From positions 106,393-170,392 of the forward strand of contig CAUYUJ010015515.1 in the NCBI GenBank assembly GCA_963575745.1: DNA of 64,000 nt, read 5' to 3'. The notes under the pieces were generated by a model that worked only from the letters and a program-made list of their open reading frames with translations, was not told where the DNA came from and searched no databases. A program made the position numbers and the translations under genes. Positions 53,936 to 63,928 of the stretch are shown here, piece after piece. The DNA is from Prorocentrum cordatum (Eukaryota; Sar; Dinophyceae; Prorocentrales; Prorocentraceae). Positions within the stretch are counted from its first letter, which is position 1; the number at the start of each line of letters is the position of its first letter.

Positions 53936-54660
53936 CGTTGCTCTTGCATGCTACATCGCATCGGGCCTCTTGTTACTGCGGCGATTTGGCGCGAAGTCGG
54001 ACGACCTACCAGCATCGACGCAGCCCCTGGCAGCGACGAGCGTGGGCGCTGGCCTGGCCAGCAGCCAAGCCTGGCCCAGCGGCGGACTGGTCGTGGGACG
54101 CCTACCAACGGCACTTGGAGCACGGGAGGGACACTGGACGCGACCCTGGTCATGGCACGGGTACGGCTGACCCGTCCCGTCATCATTCTGAAGGCCCTGC
54201 CAGGGAGCCGTTATACAACAGGCACAGTAACCCGATCGAATGGGACGCGCAACGTGCCCAGTACCGTGGCGGAGTGCACCACAGCGAAAAGTGCTTGGAG
54301 ACCCCGAGGGAGGTGGTCCGCCATCAGCATGGCGAGGCTGGAGCCATGTTCGTCGGTGGCTGGCACGCCTGGTGCGACGACCACGCCAGTCGCAAGGGCT
54401 GCCTGGCCATGCACAACCTACTCTGGCATTCTGAGTGCGACCACTGCTGCCAGAATTTCTTCAACTGCCTGGCCGACAACCAGCCGACATCGCAGGCCTC
54501 GCCTCCAGCTTCGGTCTGCGAGTCGACCGGGACGAGATCCGACGCCGCCACGTGCCCCAGACCCAGGGCACCCCAGGCGGCAAGTGGGCGGGCGGGAAGC
54601 GCTCGGCGGACGCCCGCATGGCGGAGGCCGAGCGCCAGCGAGCCCTTTTGGCGCCCCCCC
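53923..54660 (+). CDS. Cys/His-rich hypothetical protein (partial)
   Basis: An open frame from the ATG at 53923, just after the AT repeat, that continues past 54660 into Pro/Ser low complexity, so the 3' end is uncertain (probably a splice site). Residues about 65-190 look like a folded protein: WSWDAYQRHLEHGRDTG, NRHSNPIEWDAQRAQYRGG, FVGGWHAWCDDHASRKGC and HSECDHCCQNFFNCLADNQ. Eight Cys and many His lie within about 75 residues, which suggests disulfides or metal binding. The C-D-x-C-x3-F-x2-C-L end recalls phospholipase A2 cysteine patterns, but the catalytic His-Asp pair is not evident, so I do not assign it. The ATG itself may be chance. Confidence 0.4.
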
Positions 54661-54773
54661 ATGCTGCTGGGCACTGGGCTGGTCGCCCACCCACCCCCGC
54701 CTCGCCTCGCCTCCGCACCTCCCTGCTCCTCCCTTCTCGGCCACACGCAGAGTGGGGTAGGGTTGGAAGCATT

Positions 54774-54912
54774 CTCTCCTCCTCCTCCTCCTCCTCCTCC
54801 TCCTCCTCCTCCTCCTCCTCCTCCTCCTCCTCCTCCTCCTCCTCCTCCTCCTCCACCTCCTCCTCCTCCTCCTCCTCCTCCTCCTCCTCCTCCTCCCTCC
54901 TCCTCCTCCCTG
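54774..54912. repeat. (TCC)n microsatellite
   Basis: About 135 bases of TCC with a single ACC interruption. Confidence 0.95.
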
Positions 54913-55262
54913 GCCAGGCCGTCGACGTGGCCCGCGAGCTGGGCGTGCAGGTCGTGGCGATGCCCCGGCTCCCTGGCACGCCCGGCGCCGGGGCGAGGGC
55001 GTATTTGGAGGCCGCCCCGCCCCGTCCGCCGTCTGGCCTCTCTCTTGCAGCGGCTCGTCGATGGGCGTTCGCGGAGCCTCCCGGCGGGCCCTCCGAGGGG
55101 CCTTCGGAGGGACTTCGACGGGCCTTCGGCGGCCTTGGGAGGACCCTCCGAAGCGCCTTCGGCGGGCCTGGCGGAGGCCGTGGGAGGGCCCCCAGAGAGC
55201 CCCAACGGAGACCTTCAGAGACCTCCTGCGGCGGTCCTCCCTCGGATCCAGGCGTCGCAAAA
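54913..55262. other. GC-rich stretch with GGCCTTCGG words, no gene supported
   Basis: A frame with GQAVDVARELGVQVVAMPRL (54917-55000) is protein-like but short. It changes into GGCCTTCGGAGGG minisatellite-like sequence at 55070-55200. Confidence 0.35.
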
Positions 55263-55263
55263 A

Positions 55264-55352
55264 GACGCGGCATGCTGGTATGTCTGGCAAGATTGTGGCG
55301 TGATGCCGAGATGTCTGCTATCCTTCGAGCTTGGTCCAGAGTGACTATGATG
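55264..55352 (-). repeat. Candidate 3' LTR remnant
   Basis: ATGCTGGTATGTCTGG at 55272 and following sequence align with 60983-61072 (ATGCTGGCATGTCTGG) at roughly two thirds identity by eye over about 90 bases, including CGAGCTTGG against CAGCTTGAG. It lies just beyond the end of the RNase H frame. Confidence 0.4.
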
Positions 55353-55381
55353 CAATACTTGGTTCTGCGTCTGCACCATTA

Positions 55382-56330
55382 TCATCCTGACGACTCTGGA
55401 TGCCGTCTCAACCTCTGCCGTCGTTCGCCGTCGCGATCATGATCGCGATCCCATCCGTATGGAGGCTCTCCTTTCTGGCTCAGGTCGTAGCTGCTTATAT
55501 CCGTCACGTCGTAGGCATGTCTTAGCTCGGGTCGCTCCCACGGCCAGACCATGGCAATGCCCTGGATACGACCTGCAATGAGGATAGCCAACACAAAGGT
55601 GTAGATCACGCGGTTACTGTCGTCGTCTTTCTCTTCGGTCGGGGCTCCTTGCCCCATCTGCGCCATGGCCATGAGCATCGCCCCTATATGTATGCCCACC
55701 AAGCTGCTCGGCAGTAGGCTCCAAACCTGCATGGCAAGCCTCTGTGCCACCGACCGCAGTGATATGTACCCATCATATCCAGCGCCTCGATCCTCGTCCT
55801 CGCAAAGTGCTTGTTGCCCATGTCTCCAATATCCTGTCAGTCGAGGCCGTCCCCATCTTGAACTAATTATCGTGGTAGGCCCGCTGCGCCCGAGGTACCT
55901 AATCTCCAGGTGTTGTACCTTGCCCACGCCGATCCTCTGGAGCATGCCACGTCCCGCTGATGAGCTCGTGGCTACATCCAGCTCCGTTTCCTCCAGCACA
56001 TCGCGCGCCATGTGTTTGATGGGTTGAAATCGGATTCTCCAGTCGAAAATTATAGGACATTCTGTGTGACGCTCAAACCTTCAATCCAGTGAGATCCATG
56101 CATGGGCATGCCGATGCTGGGAGACTTTCTCGTGCTCTTCTCGCCGCCCCAGTCGCCGACCGTACGGGTCACGATGGCATCGGGAGTTTTCTGGTGGACC
56201 TACTGGATGGGTACCTCAGGCTCGCCCTTGAGGTATCCGGTGATCTTCTTGAGCCGCATCATCGCGAGCTTGTGGATTGATGCGGTTGCTTGTCTGATCT
56301 CCCTGTAAGCGAACATAAGGTCAGGTCTAT
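55382..56330 (-). pseudogene. Copia RNase H and C-terminal extension
   Basis: ALDRPDLMFAYREIRQATAS and KKITGYLKGEPEVPIQ (56330-56195) are the start of a copia RNase H. Then TSSSAGRGMLQRIGVGKVQH and LEIRYL (about 55970-55900) match its conserved end, which normally reads SSAARSxxxRxGxGRxRHLxVRYL. After it the frame continues about 150 residues with two hydrophobic segments (LAMQVWSLLPSSLVGIHIGA and RVIYTFVLAILIAGRIQG). Confidence 0.8.
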
Positions 56331-57112
56331 CCAAGGCCGCGAACTGCAGTATGCCCGCTCACGAATGGAGAACAGTCGCCGCGGCCATCGTCAGTGGTTC
56401 CTCCATGTCCCTCACATTGGTACCAGTGACCTTTGACCCCTGCGTAGCCGATACAGCGCAGCTCGTCAGCCCCAACATATCCAGGAGTTCGGCGGTGTCT
56501 GTTGACTGCTGGCTTGTATGCAAACCCGTCCTGGGTCCAGACCACCGTCCTGCCCAGGAGTTCCCCGCAGCGAACTCCAGCGGGGACGACGCGTCCCTCG
56601 ATCATCACTTCGAACTTCGACAGCACCTGATCGAACTTGGCTAGCGCTGGCGTGTCCCCCTCTCCGTTGTGAAGTCATGCCCGTGGAAGAGTAGCGCTGA
56701 GTACAGGGCCATGTTGTAGCTTACACCGGATATCGTCCACAGCGACACCCAGCCACCGCCGCTTGTCGTGCCACACGCGAGCTTCTGCCATAGGCTGGTC
56801 CTAAGCAGCGTGTTTTGGATCGCCCTCAACAGGCGCAAGAGTGTTTTCGGCTTCGTCATTTTAGGGGGAGGTCGCACGTAGAGCTCCTTCAAGATCTCCG
56901 AGTGGAAGAGCGCCATTGACACGTCGAATGGTGCCAGACTCTGCGATCCTCCCTTCGATATCGCTCTCGATTGTATGTGCCTGAATGCAGCCAAGGGCGG
57001 TAACCCTGCGAACACGTCCCTCCTCTTCTAGCCCTTGACGACCTCCTGGGTCACCAGTCGTGACCTCACCAGGCCCTTTCGGTTCAGGTGGTCCAGCGAA
57101 ATAGCGTTACGT
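56331..57112 (-). pseudogene. Copia reverse transcriptase
   Basis: LVRSRLVTQEVVKG, one stop, then DVFAGLPPLAAFRHIQSRA, FDVSMALFHSEI, LYVRPPPKM and LLRLLRAIQNTLLRTSLWQ, in the copia order. The catalytic motif, usually HGDDF in this group, reads HGHDF (about 56685), so the active site has lost one Asp. Lower down, GRTVVWTQDGFAYKP and LGLTSCAVSATQGSK give the end of the domain. Confidence 0.85.
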
Positions 57113-57124
57113 ACAGGAACTTTT

Positions 57125-57265
57125 CGATTGATTGTCGCTCCGCCGGTTCTGGCCCAGCCCGCGTCGGCGCGACACGTTACCCAAATCCTTGCCGCCCAGC
57201 GTCAACGTCCCGAGTTGTCCCGAGCCTCCCGCCCCGCGGAGCGGAGCGACACGCTCTCCCCATAT
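57125..57265. mobile_element. Foldback element, copy 2 of 1791-2017
   Basis: GTCGCTCCGCCGGTTCTGGC at 57132 matches 1820 with few differences. CAACGTCCCGAG, CCGAGCCTCCC and AGCGACACGCT follow in the same spacing. It lies between the integrase and reverse transcriptase remnants. Confidence 0.6.
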
Positions 57266-57499
57266 TACGCCAGCGGCCTCCGATTCGTCCACCTCGGCGT
57301 AGCACTCCCAGCATCCTGTTTGCATCCGTGGTCTGGCCTCCGTGCACCAGGTCAGGGTCGAGAGGCTGTCCAGAGTACTGGTCGTGTCAGGCTCTGCCGT
57401 AGTCCGTGGGCCTGTCCCAGTCGACCCATGGAGCTCCACGGCCGGCAGCTCCGTCACGTTTTGGCATGAAGGAAGCGGGTCCTGAGGGAGACTGGTCCT

Positions 57500-57610
57500 G
57501 CACCCTGGAGACTTCCCTTGAGACCAATTCTTCATCCTGAGCCGTGCTCTGACAGTCTTGGTGCGCGTGGAGGGCCCCAGGAGCCCGAAAACGGAAAAGA
57601 AAACTCGGGA
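57500..57610 (-). repeat. E dispersed repeat inside the copia element
   Basis: On the plus strand, GACCAATTCTTCATCCTGAG, GACAGTCTTGG, GAGGGCCCCAGGAGCC and CGAAAACGG; the complement matches the E repeat. Confidence 0.55.
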
Positions 57611-58419
57611 CACGAATCTTCCATGGCGACATGTTACCCCTGGATCTTGCCCATCGGTTGCTGGTGTCGTCGTCCATCGCGCCCGCGTCGCGGTTGCCTC
57701 GCCTCTTGCCCTCGAGGTGGGGGTTGGTGCCACCACGCCCGCAGGGTGGCCCTGGAGCATGCGCACGCCGTCCTCCGTCACGACCTCGCTGCAGGCTGGG
57801 AAACCCTCCGTAGAGGAGTAGCGCAATCGTCATGTACGGTGGGGGCGTTCGTTAAGAAACGTGCCCAGGAGGCTTCAGACCCTGGAGGGTTCCTTATGTG
57901 ATGAGGGCGGCGGTGATATCCATGGCCAAGCCTCAACTGGAGTTTATTGGCTTCCAGACCCTGGATTCCTTATCGAAGGTTTCCTTATCCAATGCCCCCA
58001 CCGTACTTACTTCGTCCGCGGCGACCCGAGGTCAAGGCGCGGTCGAGACAGTCGAGGGACGCATCGGAGCCGAATTGGGCACAAGGGAAGATAGAAAGGA
58101 CGCGGGGGGAGGAGGAAGCCGCGGGCGGCGGAGCAAGCTCAGACCGCGAAGATCTTGCACGTGTGTGCCAAGGCACAGGCTTACTCGGGCAGCGGACCGG
58201 GAGTGGCAGGGCAAGACGTGTGGCCGTGACAGGTGCGGCAAGTTCATGAGATGCCAGGCTGCGTAACTCGAAGGCGACCGCGTACGCAAGTCATGCGAAA
58301 TCGTCCTGTACTGGCGCCTCGTCCGATTTTGGGGGGTCACTCACGATCCACCTGGGATGCCAGGGCACTCCGACGAGCACTACAATCACGCCTTCCGCGA
58401 TGAACTTGTGTTGCTCGTC

Positions 58420-58968
58420 ATTATTGCACGTGGATCTTCTTCGTCTCGATGGAGTGGACCTTCCCTGCTACGGACTCGTCCTACAGGTCGATCTTGCCCA
58501 GGAAAATCCCGTCGGCCTCCCACCTCTGGTGGAGTTTCAGTTGCGTCCTCATGGGTAGTTCGTCGCACGTGCTCTCGCCTAGCTCTGCCAGGTCGCCTGG
58601 CACGGCTAACCTCTCATACGCTTGTAGGCCACGGCCCCATGAGGTACAAGTGCGAACCTCGCAAGTAGCCAGGCCGCTTGCCGAACCACCAACTGTAGCA
58701 GTATGCTCTTCGTGCTGACGACCGCGCCTGCATTGTGCTCCGAAGCCGCTCCGCGTTGATGAAGCAATAGTCCAGCGAGGCCTTTGGTACCGTGGGTGGC
58801 TCGCCCAAGTTGTGCATCTTGTGCGGCCAGTCCCGCGCCCTGCCACCGACGCAGAACAGACGCCAGCTCATAAACGGAAGGTGCCTCACCTCGTGGTTGC
58901 GTTGTTTCTGGTTGTTTAGTTTGCAGGGCAGGTCTGTCGCGTAGACTACACGAGCTTTCTGTACTCAT
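58420..58968 (-). pseudogene. Copia integrase remnant
   Basis: RHLPFMSWRLFCVGGRARDW followed by PPTVPKASLDYCFINAE (about 58880-58740) matches the copia integrase zinc site region (HxPyxxWCxxCVxGRgr) and first catalytic Asp (LDYCF). Later parts in other frames (KSILLQLVV, LARFALVPHG) fit the core. The rest, down to about 57850, is too decayed to place. Confidence 0.75.
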
Positions 58969-59301
58969 CTCGTTTGTCCTTCCGCTTCTCCGAGTGTTCG
59001 CATCTCCGTCGTCGGTCGCGCACGCCGTTCCGCTTGTAGATCGGCACTCGCGCGCCGCCCCTCTAAATGTACATGGCGTGTCCCTGGTTGTGGTCGGCAG
59101 CGGTTGAAACCATTTCCAGCCAGCCCGCCAACGCTAAGCCACGGCCGTCTGATGTTCACCACTCGAAACGTGACCGTCACGTTTCGTTGCTTACCGTGGA
59201 TCCTCTCGGCGCTCTTGTCGGCAGCCTCTTCGCAAGCCGCACTGATGACCTCCCATCGCCGTCAGATAGCTCTGCTTCTCACGGTCGGACCTCATTGCAT
59301 T

Positions 59302-59613
59302 TCACGTCGCGAACGTAGATGGACACGAGCGCGAGGTAGCTCCAGAGTCGAGTAGCAACTCTGTGACGTCTTCCTCGATAATGGTGATTTTCGCGCCCAG
59401 ACCAGACGTCAGCATCATCATCATCATCGTCATCAACACCACCATCCTCATCATCATCATGATCAGCATGCCCATCATCATCAGCATCATCATCACCACC
59501 ACCACCATCACCATCATCATCACCATCGTCATTATCAGCATCATCACCATCACCATCACCACCACCATCATCATCATAATCAGCATCACCTCCGTCATCA
59601 TCATCATCATCAG

Positions 59614-59646
<33 letters not shown>

Positions 59647-60039
59647 TATCATCACCATCATCATCATCATCATCATCATCATCAGCAGCATCATCCAACC
59701 AGTGCCGTCGACAAGCTCCGGCGACGTGACTGACCTTGCCAAGGCCATGTCCTTGTCCACCGCCTCGGCTGGCGTCTCATCCAGCGCGTATAGCTCCCGT
59801 GCCTCGATGTCTGCCCGCTTGTTCCTGCAGTCTCGTGCGAAGTGACCACTCCTCCTCTTGCAGCAATGGCAGTTGCGCTTCCATCGCGCGCTGCTGTAGA
59901 CACGCGTGAACTTCAAGCCCTTCATGCCCACTTGACCGTTCGAGCCTCCAGGCTGTCCTCTATTTGGCCCGACTCTCTCTCTCTCTCTCAGCTGCGCATT
60001 CCAGCACTCCTCTGCCGCGCGTCCTGGCCCGCTGCACAT
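59302..60039 (-). pseudogene. Copia gag zinc knuckle, Met-rich repeat and protease
   Basis: One open frame of 245 codons. It has the zinc knuckle NCHCCKRRSGHFARDC (with one residue more than usual between the second Cys and the His), then ELYALDETPAEAVDKDMALA. About 95 residues rich in Met from the ATC repeat follow, then KITIIEEDVTELLLDSGATS and CPSTFA. LLLDSGAT is the aspartic protease signature. The repeat therefore did not interrupt the frame. Confidence 0.8.
59415..59695. repeat. (ATC)n microsatellite inside the retrotransposon
   Basis: About 280 bases of ATC with ACC, GTC and ATT variants. Read as GAT/ATG on the coding strand. Confidence 0.95.
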
Positions 60040-60367
60040 CGTGCACTTCCCGTTCGACTTGTCGGCCTTGCCGCCCCTGTCTCGCCGGGGTGGCCAGGCG
60101 CACCCACGTCCACGGGCATAGGTCTTCCCTGGGTCATTTTCGACATCGCCATCGATCGGACTGCATCACTGCCCTCTCGTGCGCGTCGATCTGCGTCGCA
60201 CTGAGTGGCAGGTTCTCCTTCGGGTCTCCCTCAGGAGCATGCTGGGCCAACGCCCCACTCTTGATCGCGTCGCTTTTCTTATCCCTGCACTGCGTATCGT
60301 TATCTCAAATATTCGTCGCTCAAACAGCTAGGCTGACTGTTGTATCGGTTCTGTCACGCCAGTGTAG

Positions 60368-60850
60368 CTACATGTTCGACTGCAGCATGCCTCTGAGCCT
60401 GGCTGGTGCTATTTGCTCCCATCGTCTCACTAACCTGCTCCATGTCTCGAAGACGTTCCCGCGAAATGCATTCTTGACAAGAGTCAGCGCCTCGATGTCC
60501 GTACAGAGAGACAGGATCAGGTACACCTCCGAGCTTAGCTTCACTTCTGCGGTCGCTATGTCCATACGGGATATCTTCTCATTTTCCTTCGTCAGGGCCG
60601 CGGCCGCTAGCATGAACTCCCCAGCCGTGGTGATAGCGCTCTGCATTAGGTCTGCGTTCGAAAGCTCCATGTCGTGATCCGTTCCTCGCCTTCCTCGCCA
60701 GTGTAAGTGTTCGGTTTCGTGGGCACGATCGCGTCGATGATCGCTGACTCCTGGCGCGGAGGCTGCGGTGGTAGTGGTGCCTGCTGGCGTAGCTGTTCAC
60801 GATGCTCTGCCTGTTGTAGATGCTGCTGTAGCCGATCCACTGCCTGCTTC
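60368..60850 (-). pseudogene. Copia gag remnant
   Basis: MDRLQQHLQQAEHREQLRQQ, then TKPNTYTGEEGEERITTWSF (the gag start, KPxxFxGxxxxWxxWxF), then VKLSSEVYLILSLCTDIEAL and AFRGNVFETWSRLVRRWEQI, which fit the helical gag core. Two frames are needed. A stop-rich 300 bases separate it from the zinc knuckle. Confidence 0.7.
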
Positions 60851-60982
60851 CTCTCTTAACTATGCTACCAGATCGCCACTGGAACTGCCTGTAGATGTCG
60901 CATCGCTTGCTGTAGGTATTCCATGCCTGCGCGTCGTCACGCGCTGCATGCTGCCCTCGCCAGTGGATCTCAAAACAAGCTC

Positions 60983-61072
60983 CACGACGCCATGCTGGCA
61001 TGTCTGGTAATGTTCTTGCGCGATGGTAAGAAGTTTCTTTTCTGTCCAGCTTGAGCACAGTGGCCATGGAGC
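60983..61072 (-). repeat. Candidate 5' LTR remnant
   Basis: Partner of 55264-55352. It lies upstream of gag, as expected for a 5' LTR of a minus-strand element. Confidence 0.4.
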
Positions 61073-61159
61073 GGCCATCCACAACATTGATTATGTCACG
61101 CATACTACATGCATCATGACAACAGTTTTTCGCCAGATCGCCAGATGACGCGGCCCTGG

Positions 61160-61260
61160 TACCGCCAGATGACGACTCGGGATAGAAGACCGACCCCGGC
61201 GAAAGGGCCGGAGCCCCAGGGGCCGACGTCACGAAAAAAATAGCAACAGCGCGGGGGAGG
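61160..61260 (+). repeat. E dispersed repeat (partial)
   Basis: CGACTCGGGATAGAAGACCG, then AGCCCCAGGGGCCGACGTCA. This is the right half of the E repeat with the same tail as the copy at 5189. Confidence 0.55.
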
Positions 61261-61264
61261 CAAG

Positions 61265-61775
61265 GTATCGTCGACGATGCTGACGCCGACGGCTTCAAAA
61301 TCTCAGAATTTGGGGAGGCCTCCTGGGGCTCGCCCGTCGCCACGGCTGGGACTCTCCACGAGATCCTGATCAGAACGCGCCGCTGGACGTCTTGGAGGTC
61401 GACCTCTGGCTGGGAGGCCGCCCTGAAGCTGTTGCGTGCGCACCTGGGGACGCTCGCCACCACGGCGCGGCCCCGGTGCTCCATGGACTCGTGGTCAGAA
61501 CGCACACCGACGGCGGCCTGGACATCGGCGGCCTCCCAACCCGTGGCCCTCTGCCGGGATGACCTTCGGCGCACGGCTTTCGGGGGGCGCGGGCCGTGCG
61601 GTTCCAAAAGGGACCCCGGGGGAAGGGACTCTTGAGACGGGCGGTGCCGATTTCTCAAGTCCGCTCGGCTTCGCCCACAAGGACGCCGCGTGACGCGTTC
61701 ACTCGCACTCTCCGGAGTCTCAAATGCAACGCCGCGGTCTCAGAAGTCCCTCTCGCTGGCGTCCCTTTTGGGAAA
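61265..61775. other. No recognisable gene
   Basis: GC-rich unique-looking sequence with short open frames on both strands. Confidence 0.35.
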
Positions 61776-61779
61776 CGTA

Positions 61780-61855
61780 TCAGGAGGAGGAGGAGGAGGA
61801 GGAGGAGGAGGAGGAGAAGGAGGAGGAGGAGGAGGAGGAGGGGGAGGAGGACAAG
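61780..61855. repeat. (GGA)n microsatellite
   Basis: Directly precedes S copy 2. Confidence 0.95.
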
Positions 61856-61857
61856 CT

Positions 61858-62340
61858 AGGTGCGCTCGCGTCATATCTGACATCCTACCCCTCCCTCCCA
61901 TCCCTTGCCATGGCGCAGATCCCCTCTCTACTCGCTCAGTCGGATGTCGAGCAGGGCAATGATCCCGAAAGGGTACGCGATGCATTCTAGAGCACGGTAT
62001 GGCATGGCGTAGAAGAGCACCGCAAAGCGTAGTATCAACCTAGCATTGCATTGCATGCCGTGGCATAGCACGGGAAATGACGCCAGCGCTGCAGCGGGAG
62101 CACGAGTCGAAACGAGCGGAAGCGCGGAAATGAGGCCAGCGCTGCAGCGGGAGCACGATTCGGAACGAGCGGAAGCACGGAAATGAGGCCAGCGCTACAG
62201 CGAGAGCAGCATTTTGAAAAAAATGCAAGCGAAAACCCAAATCCGGGGAAATTTGTGTGTAAAAAAACAGTACGCGGGGGGGTTCGGCCACTTTCAAATT
62301 GTCATCAGGGGAAGAGGGAGAGTAGTATTCAGATTGAGTC
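61858..62340 (+). repeat. S composite repeat, copy 2 (reverse of copy 1)
   Basis: GGTGCGCTCGCGTCATATCT at 61859, CATCCCTTGCC-like sequence, CGGATGTCGAGCA, GCATTGCATTGCATGCC, two to three units with CAGCGCTGCAGCGGGAGCAC, and the end AGAGTAGTATTCAGA at 62323. In order and sequence this is the reverse complement of 28440-29290. GGA repeats flank both ends. Confidence 0.8.
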
Positions 62341-62343
62341 ATT

Positions 62344-62515
62344 GTGGAGGAGGAGGAGGAGGAGGAGGAGGAGGAGGAGAAGAGGAGGGAGGAGGAGGAG
62401 GGGAAGAGGAGGAGGAGGAGGAGGCGGAGGAGGCAGAGGAGGAGGAGGAGGAGGAGGAGGAGGAGGAGGAGGAGGAGGAGGAGGAGGAGGAGGAGGAGGA
62501 GGAGGGGGGGGGGGC
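62344..62515. repeat. (GGA)n microsatellite
   Basis: About 165 bases of GGA, ending in a G run. Confidence 0.95.
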
Positions 62516-62737
62516 GGGGCGGGGGAGTGGGCCAGGCCCAAGCACGCCGGCCGCTAGCGTCGCACTACACGCCATAATTGGCAGGCCGCGCACCAAAGGT
62601 CCCTCTTGCCTCGGGTCTCGCTTGCGCGTAGCCGACATGCGGGGTCTCGAAAGAATGCCACGGCGGGCAGCACCGCGCCAAGAAGGGCGTCGGAAGCCCA
62701 CGAGGACAGGGGCATACCGAAGAAGCCTGCCAAATCC

Positions 62738-62889
62738 TCCCCTCCTCCTCCTCCTCCTCCTTCCCTCCTCCTCCTTCCTCCTCCTCCTCCTCCTCCTCCT
62801 CCTCACTCCTCCTCCTCCTCTCCTCCTCTCCTCCTCCCTCCTCCTCCTCCTCCTCCCCTCCTCCTCCTCCTCCTCCTCCTCCTCTCCTC

Positions 62890-62966
<77 letters not shown>
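62738..62966. repeat. (TCC)n-(GAC)n compound microsatellite
   Basis: TCC with TCCC breaks to about 62912, a C run, then GAC triplets to 62965. Further GGC/GAC mixtures run to about 63200. Confidence 0.95.
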
Positions 62967-63204
62967 CGTCGTCCAGACGCCTCCGGAGGCCTGAGAAGGC
63001 CCAAAAATATCCAAAAGCTTCGATCCTCGATTCCCAGCGGCGCCGACGGCGGCGACGACGATTGCGGTGACGGCGACGGAGGCGGCGACGGAGGCGGCGA
63101 CGGCGGCGCCGACGGCGGCGACGGCGACAGCGGCGGCCGCGGCGGCGGCTGCGGCGCCGGCTGCCACTTGCGGCGACGGCGGCGGCACCAGCGACGGCGG
63201 CGAC

Positions 63205-63700
63205 GAAAGCGGGCGGCGGCTAGCGGCGATCCCCCTTGCGCCGCGGCCGAGGTCCTCGCGGGCACGGACGCCGCCAAACAGGACGCGTATGCCAGCCCGT
63301 CGTCGTTATCGGCGTCGTGTTCGCCGTCGTCAGCTTCGGCGGCGTCGAGGTCGCGGTCGTCGTTGTCGGCCTCGGCATCGGCATCATTGCAGTCGTCGTC
63401 GCGGGCGTCGCAGAAGGAAGAGCGAGACCCGTCGGGCCTGCCAACTCCTTTGGCTCCTTCTCGACGTTCTCTTCCTCGCCACCCGCCTCCTGAAAATCAT
63501 CCTGACTATCATCCTCTTTCTCCTCCTCCTCCTCATCCTCCTCCTGTTCCTCCTCCTCCTCCTCAACCGCCCTTCTGCCCAGCCCAATCTCTCACTTTGC
63601 CCCCACCTCCCAAGGAGGCCACGCAGCACCTGTGGACCCTGCAGCGGGCCTCCGCGATCGCGGTCAAACTTCATCCCGCGGTGCCCCTCTTCCGCCTCCC
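63205..63700. other. GTC-rich and TCC-rich stretch, no gene supported
   Basis: GTC/GGC mixtures (63295-63420) give a Val-rich frame on plus and an Asp-rich frame on minus (DAEADNDD type). A TCC run lies at 63515-63568. A minus-strand acidic protein is possible but unsupported. Confidence 0.3.
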
Positions 63701-63819
63701 ACTGCTGCGAGGTCGTTGTGACCTCTCCTCCGACTCCTCATCCCTGCCCCTCCCTCCTTGTCTTTCTCCTTCTTCCCCATCCCGCCACTATTGTTGCTGC
63801 GACTGCGAAGATTATTGTT

Positions 63820-63928
63820 ACTGCTACTACCACCACACCACCACCACCACCATCACCACCATTACTACTACTACTACTACGACGACGACGACGACGACTA
63901 CGATCACTACTACGACTAGGACGACGAC

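Larger units (their letters stand above)
55264..61072 (-). mobile_element. Ty1/copia-like retrotransposon, degenerate
   Basis: On the minus strand the order from 60850 down to 55380 is gag, zinc knuckle, protease, integrase, reverse transcriptase, RNase H, which is the copia order (integrase before reverse transcriptase). The outer ends carry sequences that align with each other and may be LTR remnants. Many stops and frameshifts, an in-frame ATC repeat and two nested repeat insertions (57125-57265 and 57500-57610) show it is dead. Total length near 5.8 kb is normal for the group. Confidence 0.85.

Noticed and set aside
59279-59698. Asp-rich minus-strand frame as an acidic protein
   Set aside because: It is another phase of the ATC repeat within the copia element; the phase linking zinc knuckle and protease is the meaningful one.
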